From Rhodobacter sp. (lineage in GTDB: Bacteria; Pseudomonadota; Alphaproteobacteria; Rhodobacterales; Rhodobacteraceae): DNA of 64,000 nt. The stretch's first letter is position 1; every line of letters starts with the position of its first letter. The stretch covers positions 2,820,501-2,884,500 of the forward strand of contig JACKKG010000001.1 in NCBI GenBank assembly GCA_020637515.1, given 5' to 3'. Below are positions 17,353 to 25,535 of the stretch, piece by piece. The position numbers and the translations under genes are program-made. The notes under the pieces were generated by a model, which was not told where the DNA came from, did no database searches, and saw only the letters and a program-made list of their open reading frames with translations.

Positions 17353-18249
17353 CTAGACCTGGCGCGCCTCGTTCAGCCACTCGGCCGTGGCCTTGATGCC
17401 CCCCAGCGGGAACAGATGCACCCGGTCGATCAGGCTGCCGGGATGCGCGGCCTTGTAATCGGCGACCTCGGTCAGCAACTCGGTCGGGGCAAAGGGCACC
17501 AGCAGTTTCGACAGGTCCAGCGCGCGTTTTTGCAGCACCGCCATCGACGGGCCGACACCGCAGGCGACGGCGTATTTGATCAGCGTCTGCAACTTGGTCG
17601 GGCCGGCCGCGCCCAAATGGATCGGCAAGGTCACGCCCATCGCCGACAACCGCTCGGCCCAGGCGATCACCGGCCCCGCGTCAAAGGCAAACTGCGTGGT
17701 AACCGCCATCGCGATACCGGTGCGCGCGGCGAAATCCTGCTTCCAGAGCAACGCGCGGTCCACCTCGGACGTGCCGCCCTTGCGGTCGATGTCCTTGTTG
17801 CCCTCGGGGTGGCCGGCGACATGCAGACGGCTGTAGCCCAGGTCCTGGAACACCCCCGTTTCCAGCATGTCCAAGGACGAGGCGAACGGCCCCGCCGGCG
17901 TCGCGTCGTTGCCCGCGAGCACCAGCGCCTGTTCGGCCCCGGCCGCGCGATAGCGCGTCAGACGGTCCACCAGCGCCGCATGCGAGGCGATCGCGCGCGC
18001 GGGCACGTGCGGCATCGGCGCGAACCCGTCCGCGGCCAGCCTGCCGACGGTCTCGGCCATCTCCTCGACCGAGGTGCCCTCGATATGCGCGACATAGACC
18101 CGGGTGCCGGCGGGCAGCAGCGGGGCGAAGCTGTCGATCTTGGCGGCGGTGCGGGGCATCACCTCGATCGAGGCCCCGTCGAGGAAACCCGCCAGAGTCT
18201 CGCTCTTGTCGGACGCGCCCTTGTTTGAGCGCAGGTTGAACAGGGCCAT
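17353..18249 (-). CDS. metF: Methylenetetrahydrofolate reductase (MetF type)
   Basis: 298-residue MetF-family flavoprotein interconverting 5,10-methylene-THF and 5-methyl-THF. Seen: the TIM-barrel order of the family with SIEVMPR near residue 29, LVLAGNDATPAGPF, HVAGHPEG and FAFDAGPVIAW. It is the last gene of a minus-strand run with ligM and a TRAP transporter. LigM-type demethylases pass the methyl group to THF, so a dedicated MetF running in the oxidative direction would recycle methyl-THF, as in Sphingobium. That catabolic role is inferred from position; it could also serve methionine synthesis. Confidence 0.9.
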   Translation of the reverse strand: MALFNLRSNKGASDKSETLAGFLDGASIEVMPRTAAKIDSFAPLLPAGTRVYVAHIEGTSVEEMAETVGRLAADGFAPMPHVPARAIASHAALVDRLTRYRAAGAEQALVLAGNDATPAGPFASSLDMLETGVFQDLGYSRLHVAGHPEGNKDIDRKGGTSEVDRALLWKQDFAARTGIAMAVTTQFAFDAGPVIAWAERLSAMGVTLPIHLGAAGPTKLQTLIKYAVACGVGPSMAVLQKRALDLSKLLVPFAPTELLTEVADYKAAHPGSLIDRVHLFPLGGIKATAEWLNEARQV

Positions 18250-18260
18250 GTCGTCCTCCT

Positions 18261-18575
18261 TCAGACCGTCATGCGGGGGGAAATGCGATCGGCGGCGAAA
18301 CTGTCCGCCAGCCGGGTCAAGGCGATCGTGGCGACGACCCCGCCGGTGACGAACGGATCACCGTCGAGATAGGCGCGCGCGGCCTCGGGGGTGGCGGCCT
18401 CGATCAGGCCCCAATGGCCGATGGCGACGCCCGCGTCATCCCACAGGGCCGAACCGTGGATCACCGACACGCGCCCTGCGCCGCCAGAGCGATTCCAGTC
18501 GCGATGGGCCGGCCTGAGCCGGTCGCGGGCGCCATCCATGCCAGGATGGTGATCGCAGCGCATCAGGAAGAACAT
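18261..18575 (-). CDS. YciI family protein
   Basis: 104-residue protein of the YciI/dimeric ferredoxin-like superfamily. Seen: MFFLMRCDHHPGMD at the N terminus, GSALWDD, and DPFVTGGVVATIAL near the end, which fits the family (xxDPFxxAG). I chose ATG 18575, which follows AAGGAG by 7 bases, rather than the GTG six bases upstream. It lies between the hydrolase and metF genes in the ligM operon. YciI proteins are small alpha-beta barrel dimers, some hydrolytic; the role here is unknown, possibly detoxifying a pathway side product. Confidence 0.8.
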   Translation of the reverse strand: MFFLMRCDHHPGMDGARDRLRPAHRDWNRSGGAGRVSVIHGSALWDDAGVAIGHWGLIEAATPEAARAYLDGDPFVTGGVVATIALTRLADSFAADRISPRMTV

Positions 18576-18595
18576 GCACACACTCCTTCAGCCAC

Positions 18596-18613
18596 GCCGG
18601 AACCGCCTCCGGC
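18596..18613. other. Intergenic hairpin between hydrolase and YciI genes
   Basis: GCCGGA (18596-18601) and TCCGGC (18608-18613) form a perfect 6-bp stem with a 6-base loop in the 74-base gap, directly upstream of the YciI ribosome binding site. No U-run follows, so it is more likely an mRNA-processing or stability element than a terminator. Confidence 0.4.
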
Positions 18614-18649
18614 CGTCAGCCAGGCGACCCTCGGCAGGTTTCGCGTCGG

Positions 18650-19330
18650 TCAGTCCCGCAGGAACGGGACCAGGATGTCGGCCACCGCCCCGGGCCGTTC
18701 GACGGGGGCAAAATGGCCCGCGTCCTCGATGATTTCCAGCCGCGCCCCGGGCAGCAGCGCCAGCATGTCCTCGTGCTGGGCGACCGGCGACCACTGGTCG
18801 TGCCGGCCCACCATCAGCAGCACCGGACACGCGACCTGCCCCAGCGTCGCCGCCGCGTCGGGGCGGTTCACCAGCGCCCGGATCTGGCGGGCGTGCAGTT
18901 CGGGCGTCATGCGCAGCACCATCGCCCTGAGCCCGTCCATCAGCGCGGTGTCGGTCTGGTTCCCCTGCCAGACCATGGGCGGCAGCCAGCGGTCGGCCAG
19001 GGCCCGCATCCCGTTGTCAAAGGCAAAGCGCACGATCTCGTCGCGCTTTTCCGTCTCGCCCGCGCGCAGAGGGTGGATGCCGGTGTCCAGCAGCGCCAAC
19101 CGCTCGATCCGGTCGGGGGCGAGACGCGCCATTTCCATGGCCACCCGCGCGCCCATCGAATGCCCGGCCACGCGCAGCGCGCCCGGGTGGCGTTGCAGAA
19201 GATCGCGCGCCATCTGCGTCAGGTCGTCCTGCGTGGACAGGTCCGCCACCTCGGCCGGCAGGCGCGCCAGAACGGCCTCCCAGCAGAAGCGGTCGCACAG
19301 AAGGCCGGGGATCAGCAGCGTCGTCGTCAT
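18650..19330 (-). CDS. Alpha/beta-fold hydrolase
   Basis: 226-residue alpha/beta hydrolase. Seen: oxyanion region LIPGLLCDRFCWEAV, nucleophile elbow GHSMG (Ser near residue 58), acid GRHDQWSP, and catalytic His in EDAGHFAPVE, so the triad is complete. Starts 3 bases after the TRAP large permease gene and is part of the ligM operon. Likely an esterase or C-C bond hydrolase acting on an ester or ring-derived substrate taken up by the adjacent transporter; the substrate is not readable. Confidence 0.88.
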   Translation of the reverse strand: MTTTLLIPGLLCDRFCWEAVLARLPAEVADLSTQDDLTQMARDLLQRHPGALRVAGHSMGARVAMEMARLAPDRIERLALLDTGIHPLRAGETEKRDEIVRFAFDNGMRALADRWLPPMVWQGNQTDTALMDGLRAMVLRMTPELHARQIRALVNRPDAAATLGQVACPVLLMVGRHDQWSPVAQHEDMLALLPGARLEIIEDAGHFAPVERPGAVADILVPFLRD

Positions 19331-19333
19331 GGC

Positions 19334-20638
19334 TCAGTTGATCATCGTATCGGGCAGATACAACGAGATCTGCGGGAATATCACCAGGATCACCAGCGTG
19401 ACGATCATGGCCAGCCAGAACGGCACCACGCCCCGGAAGATCGTGTTCAGATCGACATTCGGCGCCACCGACTTGACGATGAACACGTTGACCCCCACGG
19501 GCGGCGAGATCAGCCCCATTTCCAGCGTCAGCACCACCAGAACGCCGAACCAGATCGGATCAAAGCCCAGTTGCTGGACGATCGGGAAGAAGATCGGCAT
19601 GGTCAGCACCAGCATGGCAAAGCCTTCCAGGAAGCACCCCAGCACCAGGTAGCAGGCCAGGATCAGGCCCAGGACCGCCAGCGGCGGCAGGCTCAACCCG
19701 ATCAGGAATTCGCCCAGCGCCTGCGGAATGTGGCTGAGCGCGAGGAACGGATTGATCATGTGCGCGGCGATCAGGATCAGCATCACCGTGGCGGTCGTCG
19801 TGACCGAGGATTTTGCCGCCGCCCAGAACGCCCGCAAGGTCAGGGTCCGGGCCACCAGGCCGATCACGATGATGAGCCCGGCCCCCACGGCCGAGGCCTC
19901 GACCGGCGAGAACACGCCCGTGTAGATGCCGCCGATGGTGATGAGAATGACCGCCAGGATCGGCACCGCGCCGATCATCGCGCGCGCCTTTTCGGACAAC
20001 GAGGTGCGCGGACCGGCGGGGCCCATCGCCGGGTTCACCCAGCAGATCGCCGTCACCGTCAGCACGAACATCAAGAGCAGCAGCAACCCGGGCAGGACGC
20101 CCGCCAGGAACAGCCGGCCGATGCTTTGCTGGGTCAGGATCGCGTAGATCACGAACCCGGTCGAGGGCGGGATCAGGATCCCCAGCGTGCCGCCCGCCGC
20201 GACCGCGCCCGTGCTCAGCCGGGGGTCATAGTTGAAGCGGTCCATTTCCTTCAGCGACACCTTGCCCATGGTCAGCGCCGAGGCGACCGACGAGCCCGAC
20301 AGCGCCGCGAACCCGCCGCAGCCGATCACCGTGGCCGAGGCCAGCCCGCCCCGCACCGATCCGATGACGGCATAGGCCGCATCATAGAGCCGCCGGCTCA
20401 TGCCGGTTTCGGTGGCGACGTTGCCCATCAGGATGAACAGCGGCACCACGACCAGTTCCGCACTGGTGGACAGCGTGAAGCTTTCGGTGGCGAGATAGCT
20501 CATCGCCGCGTTCCAGCCGTTCAGGATGGAGATCCCCACGAAGCCAACCGCGAACATGGCAAAGGCGACGGGAATGCGCAGGGCCAACAGGACGAACAGC
20601 GCGCCCATGCCCCACATGCCGATGGCAAAACCGCTCAT
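19334..20638 (-). CDS. dctM: TRAP transporter large permease (DctM)
   Basis: 434-residue integral membrane subunit of a TRAP transporter, which uses the sodium or proton gradient to import organic acids. I chose ATG 20638, overlapping the small-permease stop (ATGA), giving MSGFAIGMWGMGALFVLLAL. Seen: about a dozen hydrophobic segments and conserved DctM signatures such as GSSVASALTMGKVSL, AGGTLGILIPPS and LEMGLISPPVGVNVFIV. Together with the substrate-binding and small subunits it forms the transporter of the ligM operon. The substrate is probably an aromatic acid, by context. Confidence 0.95.
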   Translation of the reverse strand: MSGFAIGMWGMGALFVLLALRIPVAFAMFAVGFVGISILNGWNAAMSYLATESFTLSTSAELVVVPLFILMGNVATETGMSRRLYDAAYAVIGSVRGGLASATVIGCGGFAALSGSSVASALTMGKVSLKEMDRFNYDPRLSTGAVAAGGTLGILIPPSTGFVIYAILTQQSIGRLFLAGVLPGLLLLLMFVLTVTAICWVNPAMGPAGPRTSLSEKARAMIGAVPILAVILITIGGIYTGVFSPVEASAVGAGLIIVIGLVARTLTLRAFWAAAKSSVTTTATVMLILIAAHMINPFLALSHIPQALGEFLIGLSLPPLAVLGLILACYLVLGCFLEGFAMLVLTMPIFFPIVQQLGFDPIWFGVLVVLTLEMGLISPPVGVNVFIVKSVAPNVDLNTIFRGVVPFWLAMIVTLVILVIFPQISLYLPDTMIN

Positions 20639-21153
20639 GTCGCGTGATCCCCGGTGGCCGTTTCCCTGACAACCCGTCCGCCGGTCAGCAGCACCAGAAA
20701 GCGCAGCGCCATGCCGAAGGCGGTAATCGCACTGGTCGCGACGATGTAGTATTTGAACCAGGCAAAGGGCAAATAAAGGATGTTGGTGGACTGGTGCAGC
20801 ATCACCGACATCCGGGCGCTGAACCACATGTTGTAGGCAACCCCCGCAAAGATCGCCGCGCCCACCAGCGCCGCGGCCAGATCGCCCAGCCGGATCAACC
20901 AGCCGGGAAAGGCGCGCTCGAACACGTCAACGGCGATATGCCCGCCCTGACGGTCGCAGAGCGCCATGCCCCCGAAGACCAGCACCAGCATGGACATCTG
21001 CGTGATGTCCTGCGCACCGGTCAGCGGATGGCCGAAATAGCGCCCGGTGACGTCGATCAGGATCACCACGACTTCGGCGATCAGACCCACCGTCCCCAGA
21101 ACCGCGGCCAGGGCTGTCGCCCTGGCCGCAATCATGTCGAGGATGCGAAGCAC
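20635..21153 (-). CDS. dctQ: TRAP transporter small permease (DctQ)
   Basis: 172-residue small membrane subunit with four predicted membrane helices (near residues 15-35, 45-65, 85-105 and 130-150). Seen: family features LIDVTGRYFG and HPLTGAQDITQ. Overlaps dctM by 4 bases and starts one base after the dctP stop, so all three TRAP subunits are tightly coupled here. Confidence 0.92.
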   Translation of the reverse strand: MLRILDMIAARATALAAVLGTVGLIAEVVVILIDVTGRYFGHPLTGAQDITQMSMLVLVFGGMALCDRQGGHIAVDVFERAFPGWLIRLGDLAAALVGAAIFAGVAYNMWFSARMSVMLHQSTNILYLPFAWFKYYIVATSAITAFGMALRFLVLLTGGRVVRETATGDHAT

Positions 21154-21154
21154 C

Positions 21155-22147
21155 TCAGTTTCCGCCCTGCATCACGGCCAGGACATGGGCGCCGTCATCG
21201 ACCGAGGCGACGACCTGGTCGCGCACCGGCAGCGTCAGCGCGCCAAAGGCGGCGGCTTCGTCCGCGCTCAGGGTGTAGACGGTGTTGTCACCGGTCGCGC
21301 TGATCTGGTCGATCACCTGCTGCGCGCGGGCGTTCCAGCCGGCTTCGGCCGAGGCCGACAGCGGGCGCCCGGCGATCGCGTCGAGCGCGGCGCGCTGCCC
21401 TTCGGGCAGGCTGGCGTAGCGGTCGGCGTTCATCACCAGATAGAACGAGATGCGGCCCAGCGGCGCGCCCAGCGTGTAGCTGTTGGCGACTTCGTCCAGA
21501 CGGAAGTCCCCGATCGCCGAGGCGCCGGTGATGACGCCGTCGATGAGGCCGGTCTGAAGCGCGTTGTAGATCTCGCCCGCGGGCATCTGCACCGGGGTCG
21601 CGCCCAGGGCCTCGACCGCGGCGGCGGCCGCCGAACCCGACACGCGGATCTTCAGCCCGGCCACGTCGGCGGGGGTGCGGATGTCGTGGTCGCGCATGAT
21701 GAACACGTTGGGTTCCGACAGCCACAGCGCCAGCGGACGGGTGCCGGGGAACTCGTCGTTCAGCAGGCCCGCGTCATAGGCGTTCCACAGCATGTCATAG
21801 CCGTTCATGCCCTCGGGCAGCGCGCCGGGCAGCTCGGCGATCATCGTGCGCGGGAACTGCGACGAGGTGTAGCCCTCCAGCCCCCAGACGATATCGGCCA
21901 CGCCGGTCAGCGCGCGGGCGTATTGCTCCAGCGGGCCGGCCCCCAGCTCGCCGCCGGGATACACCTGGATCTCCAGGCCCGAGGCCTGCGTCGCGGCGAT
22001 CAGCGGTTCGATGGTCGAGGCCGTCAGCGTGTGCTGCGGCGGCACCCAGTGGGCCAGGCGCAGCGTGTCGGCGCCGGCCGGCGCGGCCAGCATCGAGGCG
22101 GCAACAGCCGCCGCACCGGCGGCGCGAAGGGTCGAGAAGTCGAGCAT
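21155..22147 (-). CDS. dctP: TRAP transporter substrate-binding protein (DctP)
   Basis: 330-residue periplasmic binding protein. I chose ATG 22147, preceded by GGGAGGAATACA; it gives a signal peptide ending near APAGADTLR, whereas upstream starts give a charged N terminus. Seen: DctP features GLKIRVSGSAAAAAVEALGA, which contains the arginine expected to hold the substrate carboxylate, and QTGLIDGVITG. It lies between ligM and the permease genes in an operon controlled by a GntR-type regulator, so vanillate, syringate or a related methoxy-aromatic acid is a reasonable candidate ligand, by inference. Confidence 0.92.
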   Translation of the reverse strand: MLDFSTLRAAGAAAVAASMLAAPAGADTLRLAHWVPPQHTLTASTIEPLIAATQASGLEIQVYPGGELGAGPLEQYARALTGVADIVWGLEGYTSSQFPRTMIAELPGALPEGMNGYDMLWNAYDAGLLNDEFPGTRPLALWLSEPNVFIMRDHDIRTPADVAGLKIRVSGSAAAAAVEALGATPVQMPAGEIYNALQTGLIDGVITGASAIGDFRLDEVANSYTLGAPLGRISFYLVMNADRYASLPEGQRAALDAIAGRPLSASAEAGWNARAQQVIDQISATGDNTVYTLSADEAAAFGALTLPVRDQVVASVDDGAHVLAVMQGGN

Positions 22148-22339
22148 TGTATTCCTCCCAGGTATCGGGGCCTTGCGCCCCGGATCGAAAGACTTGCGTC
22201 CGGGTTCACTATGACCGAGTTCGCAAACCCGCCAAATCGTTTTCGCGGCGTGCGACATAAGGAAACACTATTATTGACCCGGATCGACGGGGTCGCCCAG
22301 AACGGCGGGGGACGCGCCCCCGCCGCAGGGTCTCGATGC
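22148..22339 (-). other. ligM-dctP intergenic region with hairpin
   Basis: 192 bases between two cotranscribed genes. A perfect 9-bp stem (CGGCGGGGG at 22303-22311 with 22317-22325) lies 14 bases after the ligM stop, but no U-run follows, so it is a possible attenuator or mRNA stabiliser rather than a clean terminator. A second small hairpin (GGGGC/GCCCC) lies just upstream of the dctP ribosome binding site. A weak internal promoter (TTGGCG, then CATAGT after 16 bases, minus strand) is possible. Confidence 0.4.
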
Positions 22340-23752
22340 TCAGCTGCGCGTGCGCCAGCTGTCCGCATAGTTGACGCGGGCCTCGGCCGAATAGGGCGTC
22401 GGCGCCACGCGCACGCGGATGTCCGCCTGCTTGTGCTCTTCAGTCGAGGTCTTGCCGGTCGGCGTCGGCTCGCCCCATTTCAGCGTCAGCACGTCGCCCA
22501 CCTGAACGTCGTTGCTGACCACACCCAGGCTGAGCAGGCAGCGTTCGTTGAAGCTGTAGCCATTGAACATCGACATGCCGACCATCTTGCCCGCGTCGTT
22601 GACGATCATGTCGGCCGAGGACGAGGCATAGTTGGGCTGCGGGAAGTCGATCCACTTGTAGGGGGTGCCCTGCTCAAAGGACGAGGCGATGACCTTCAGC
22701 ACGTCGTCGCGGTTCCACTCGAAGGTCACCTTCTTGCGCTTGGGTCCTTCGGCCTTGATCTTCTCCAGCGCGGCCTTGCCGACGAAGTCATCCTTCTTCC
22801 AACCGATGTAGAAGTCATAGCCCAGTTCGAACGGGTTGACGTAGTAGTCCTCGATGTTGTCCGAAACGAACGAGCCGCCGATCGCGCCCGCCGCTTCGTA
22901 CATGTCGGTGCCCAGCCATTCGCGATAGGCCTTGGTCATGCCGTCGCCGGTGTAGATGCCGGGCAACGGCGAGGGAATCCAGCCCGATTCCAGTGTGTTG
23001 GTCGAATAGGCGCGGCTACCGCACTGGACCAGGTTGACGCCGGCGTCGCGCGCAGCCTGCAGGATGGTCGAGTGGATGTAGTCCTTGTCCTTGTAGGGAC
23101 CCCAGACTTCCAGCCCCGGCGCGCCGGACATGCCGTGACGCAGCGCCTGCACCTTTTTCGAACCGATGTTGATCCATTCGACGTGGAAGAACTTGATGTC
23201 CGGGATCGGGCCGCCGTTCATCTTTTCAAAGATCGCCGGCGCATCGGGGCCCTGGATCTGATAGCGGTAATGCTCGCGCAGCACGCGCTCGCCCTCGGGG
23301 CGGCTGGGCGAACGGGGGTCATACCGCAGGCGCACGTTCCAGCTGCCATAGGCGGCGGCGAACATCAGCCAGTTAGAGGTCGGCGCGCGGCCGACCAGGA
23401 TGTATTTGTCCTCGCGCTCGCGAAAGATGATGTGGTCGCCGATGACGTGGCCGGCGGGCGTGACGGGCACATAGTGCTTGGCGCGGTTCAGCGCGAAGTT
23501 CCCGAAGGCGTTGATGCCGTGATGGGCCAGGAACTCGGTCGCCTGCGGCCCCTCGACGATCACCTCGTCCATGTGGTGCGACTGGTCGAACAGCACCGCG
23601 GACTTGCGCCAGGCCTCCTGTTCGACGCGCCAGTTCGAGAATTCGGGCGCGACGACCGGATAGACATACATGCCGATCTTCGAATTGCGCAGCATTTCGA
23701 CGGTCTTGCCGCCATTGGCCGCGATCAGGGATTCCAGGCTCGTGACAGCCAT
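22340..23752 (-). CDS. ligM: LigM/DesA-type tetrahydrofolate-dependent aromatic O-demethylase
   Basis: 470-residue GcvT-fold protein closely resembling Sphingobium LigM (471 residues), which moves the methyl group of vanillate or 3-O-methylgallate to THF, giving protocatechuate or gallate and 5-methyl-THF. Seen: stretches typical of the family such as YVYPVVAPEFSNWR, AVLFDQSHHM, YVPVTPAGHVIGD, NTLESGWIPSPLP, AIGGSFVSDNIEDYYVNP and GMSMFNGYSFNERC. Preceded by GGAGGAGAATCGAC. First gene of the operon ligM, dctPQM, hydrolase, YciI, metF. A syringate-specific DesA role cannot be excluded from sequence. Upstream palindromes indicate control by the adjacent GntR regulator. Confidence 0.88.
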   Translation of the reverse strand: MAVTSLESLIAANGGKTVEMLRNSKIGMYVYPVVAPEFSNWRVEQEAWRKSAVLFDQSHHMDEVIVEGPQATEFLAHHGINAFGNFALNRAKHYVPVTPAGHVIGDHIIFREREDKYILVGRAPTSNWLMFAAAYGSWNVRLRYDPRSPSRPEGERVLREHYRYQIQGPDAPAIFEKMNGGPIPDIKFFHVEWINIGSKKVQALRHGMSGAPGLEVWGPYKDKDYIHSTILQAARDAGVNLVQCGSRAYSTNTLESGWIPSPLPGIYTGDGMTKAYREWLGTDMYEAAGAIGGSFVSDNIEDYYVNPFELGYDFYIGWKKDDFVGKAALEKIKAEGPKRKKVTFEWNRDDVLKVIASSFEQGTPYKWIDFPQPNYASSSADMIVNDAGKMVGMSMFNGYSFNERCLLSLGVVSNDVQVGDVLTLKWGEPTPTGKTSTEEHKQADIRVRVAPTPYSAEARVNYADSWRTRS

Positions 23753-23775
23753 GTCGATTCTCCTCCAGGTGATAA

Positions 23776-23783
23776 TGTATACA
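23776..23783. promoter_or_regulatory. TGTATACA palindrome upstream of ligM
   Basis: Perfect 8-bp palindrome 24 bases upstream of the ligM start, at the probable -10 region (TATACATTAT on the minus strand). The same octamer occurs twice upstream of the GntR gene, and a one-mismatch version (TGTATGCA) lies at 23849-23856. A good operator candidate for the adjacent GntR/FCD repressor. Confidence 0.7.
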
Positions 23784-23863
23784 CCCTGCGTTCAGGTTCA
23801 GCGAAACGCAAGAAAAATCGCCTGCATTGGCGGCGATTCGCTGAAATTTGTATGCATGATCCG

Positions 23864-24598
23864 TCAGCGCACGATCAGCGACAATCCGGGGACCCCGTCC
23901 GAGGCCTGCAAATCCGAAACGAAGGTGTCCTCCAGGTTGCCGCGCGCGATTCGCGCGTGCTCGCGGGCGATCGCCTCCGCCCGCGCGCCCTCGCGCGCCT
24001 CGATCGCCTGGACCATCGCCCGGTGCTGCGCCTGCGCCTGGATCAGCGACCGATGCGACCGCGCATTTTCCGCCTGCCCCAACACAAAGGCCGAAGGCGA
24101 GGCAAAGGGCAAAGACTTGACCCGCTCCAACTCGCGCAGGATCACCGGGCTCTGGCACAGGCCGGCCAGCCGGGCGTGAAACTGTCCGTTCAACTCGCTG
24201 TAGACGTCGAAATCGACCTGATCGCCATCGCGCGCGAAACACTGGTCCAGACGATCCAGAAGACCCTTGATTTCTTTTATTTTCAAAGGGTCGGCACCCT
24301 GTTCGGCGGCCAGCCGAACCGCCGTCCCCTCCAGAACGCCGCGCAACTCGATGGCGTCGGTCACGTCGCGCAGAGTAAAGCTGCGCACCTGGAACCCGCC
24401 CCCCGAGGCCCGCTCCAGCAGCCCCTCCTCGGCCAGCCGCGACATTGCTTCGCGCACCGGCGTGCGCGAAATCTGCAACTCCTCGGACAGCGCGACCTCG
24501 TAAAGCCGGGTGCCGCCGGGCAGACCGCCGTGAATGATCTTCTGGCGCAACTCGTAGGTCGCGCGCTTGGTCAGATTGACGCTTTTCGATTCCGTCAT
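23864..24598 (-). CDS. GntR family regulator, FadR/FCD subfamily
   Basis: 244-residue repressor-type regulator. Seen: N-terminal winged helix-turn-helix with the GntR signature (LRQKIIHGGLPGGTRL and LQISRTPVREAMSRLAEEGLL), and a C-terminal helical FCD ligand domain with the expected polar and histidine positions (ELNGQFHARLAGL and AQHRAMVQAIEAREG) that bind a metal and a carboxylate effector in characterised members. It is encoded just upstream of ligM on the same strand and flanked by TGTATACA sites on both sides, so it most likely represses itself and the ligM operon; VanR proteins of this family respond to vanillate in Caulobacter. Confidence 0.9.
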   Translation of the reverse strand: MTESKSVNLTKRATYELRQKIIHGGLPGGTRLYEVALSEELQISRTPVREAMSRLAEEGLLERASGGGFQVRSFTLRDVTDAIELRGVLEGTAVRLAAEQGADPLKIKEIKGLLDRLDQCFARDGDQVDFDVYSELNGQFHARLAGLCQSPVILRELERVKSLPFASPSAFVLGQAENARSHRSLIQAQAQHRAMVQAIEAREGARAEAIAREHARIARGNLEDTFVSDLQASDGVPGLSLIVR

Positions 24599-24616
24599 GC
24601 CCGCGGGACCCCTCTA

Positions 24617-24637
24617 TGTATACACGCAATGTATACA
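24617..24637. promoter_or_regulatory. Double TGTATACA operator upstream of the GntR gene
   Basis: TGTATACA at 24617-24624 and again at 24630-24637, centres 13 bases apart, lying 19 to 39 bases upstream of the GntR start codon. Pairing of two perfect octamers in front of the regulator indicates autoregulation; the third copy in front of ligM links the two promoters. Confidence 0.72.
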
Positions 24638-24691
24638 ACGCCCGCGTCAGCGTAAACATGTCCCTGCGCCCTCGGGGTCGAAATCCGCGAA

Positions 24692-24757
24692 GGGGGGGAT
24701 TTTCAAGGGGTCCCCCGGACCCCTTGAAGCGGGGGGTTCGGGGGGCGGCAGCCCCCC
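24692..24757 (-). repeat. 3'-end hairpin repeat, copy F (subfamily II)
   Basis: Read on the minus strand it begins 13 bases after the SDR stop: GGGGGGC-TGCC-GCCCCCC (plus strand 24740-24757), GAACCCCCCG, a 12-bp stem TTCAAGGGGTCC/GGACCCCTTGAA (24702-24713 with 24717-24728), then AAAATCCCCCC. Its first hairpin and TGCC loop equal those of copies A and B; its second half equals copy E. Confidence 0.8.
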
Positions 24758-24770
24758 GCGCCTACGGGGC

Positions 24771-25532
24771 CTAGCGGGCCTTCAGCCGCGCAGAACCGTC
24801 CAGCCGCACGCATTCTCCATTCAGATAGCGGTTCGTCGCCATGAAACAGACCGTGTCTGCGAATTCCGTCGGATCGCCCAGGCGCTGCGGAAAGGGAATG
24901 TCCGCCGCCAGCGCCTTTTGCGCCTCTTCGGGCAGGGTGTGCAGCAGCGGCGTCAGAAAGATCCCCGGCGCGATCACGTTGACCCGAACCCCGACCCGCG
25001 CCAGTTCCCGTGCGATGGGCAGCGTCATGCCGACGATCCCCCCCTTCGACGCCGAATAGGCGGCCTGCCCGATCTGCCCGTCAAACGCCGCGACCGAGGC
25101 GGTGTTGATGACCACACCGCGCTCGCCGTCTTCCATCGGGTCCATCTCCGCCATCCGCGCCACGGCCAGGCGCAGCACGTTGAAGCTGCCGACCAGATTG
25201 ACCGTGATGGTGCGCTGGAACGCCTCCAGCGGCAGCGGCCCGTCGCGGCCCAGCACCCGCCCTGCGGTGCCGATGCCGGCGCAATTGACGACAATGCGCG
25301 GCGCGCCATGGGCGGCCGAGCCCCTGTCCAGCGCCGCGCCCACATCCGCCTCGGACGTCACGTCGCCCGCCGCCGACACGCCGCCGATCGCCGCCGCGAC
25401 CGCCGCCGCCTTGTCGCCGTCACGGTCCAGGATGCAGACGCTGGCGCCGCGCGCCGCGAGCATCCGCGCCGTCGCCTCGCCCAGCCCCGAGCCGCCGCCC
25501 GTGACCAGCGCCGAAGTTCCCTCGATCCGCAT
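24771..25532 (-). CDS. SDR dehydrogenase, 3-hydroxyacyl-CoA dehydrogenase-like
   Basis: 253-residue short-chain dehydrogenase resembling type II 3-hydroxyacyl-CoA dehydrogenases (HSD17B10 group). Seen: NAD-binding TGGGSGLG, NCAGIG, and catalytic Ser in INTASVAAF with YSASK (Tyr and Lys). It ends a two-gene unit with the feruloyl-CoA synthetase, 3 bases apart. In Rhodococcus p-hydroxycinnamate catabolism an SDR (CouN) oxidises the beta-hydroxyacyl-CoA; the same step is proposed here. This assignment rests on gene context. Confidence 0.88.
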   Translation of the reverse strand: MRIEGTSALVTGGGSGLGEATARMLAARGASVCILDRDGDKAAAVAAAIGGVSAAGDVTSEADVGAALDRGSAAHGAPRIVVNCAGIGTAGRVLGRDGPLPLEAFQRTITVNLVGSFNVLRLAVARMAEMDPMEDGERGVVINTASVAAFDGQIGQAAYSASKGGIVGMTLPIARELARVGVRVNVIAPGIFLTPLLHTLPEEAQKALAADIPFPQRLGDPTEFADTVCFMATNRYLNGECVRLDGSARLKAR

Positions 25533-25535
25533 CGC

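Noticed and set aside
20644..24655. Long plus-strand open frames over the TRAP and ligM genes
   Set aside because: Compositional shadows; the minus strand carries well-recognised families throughout.
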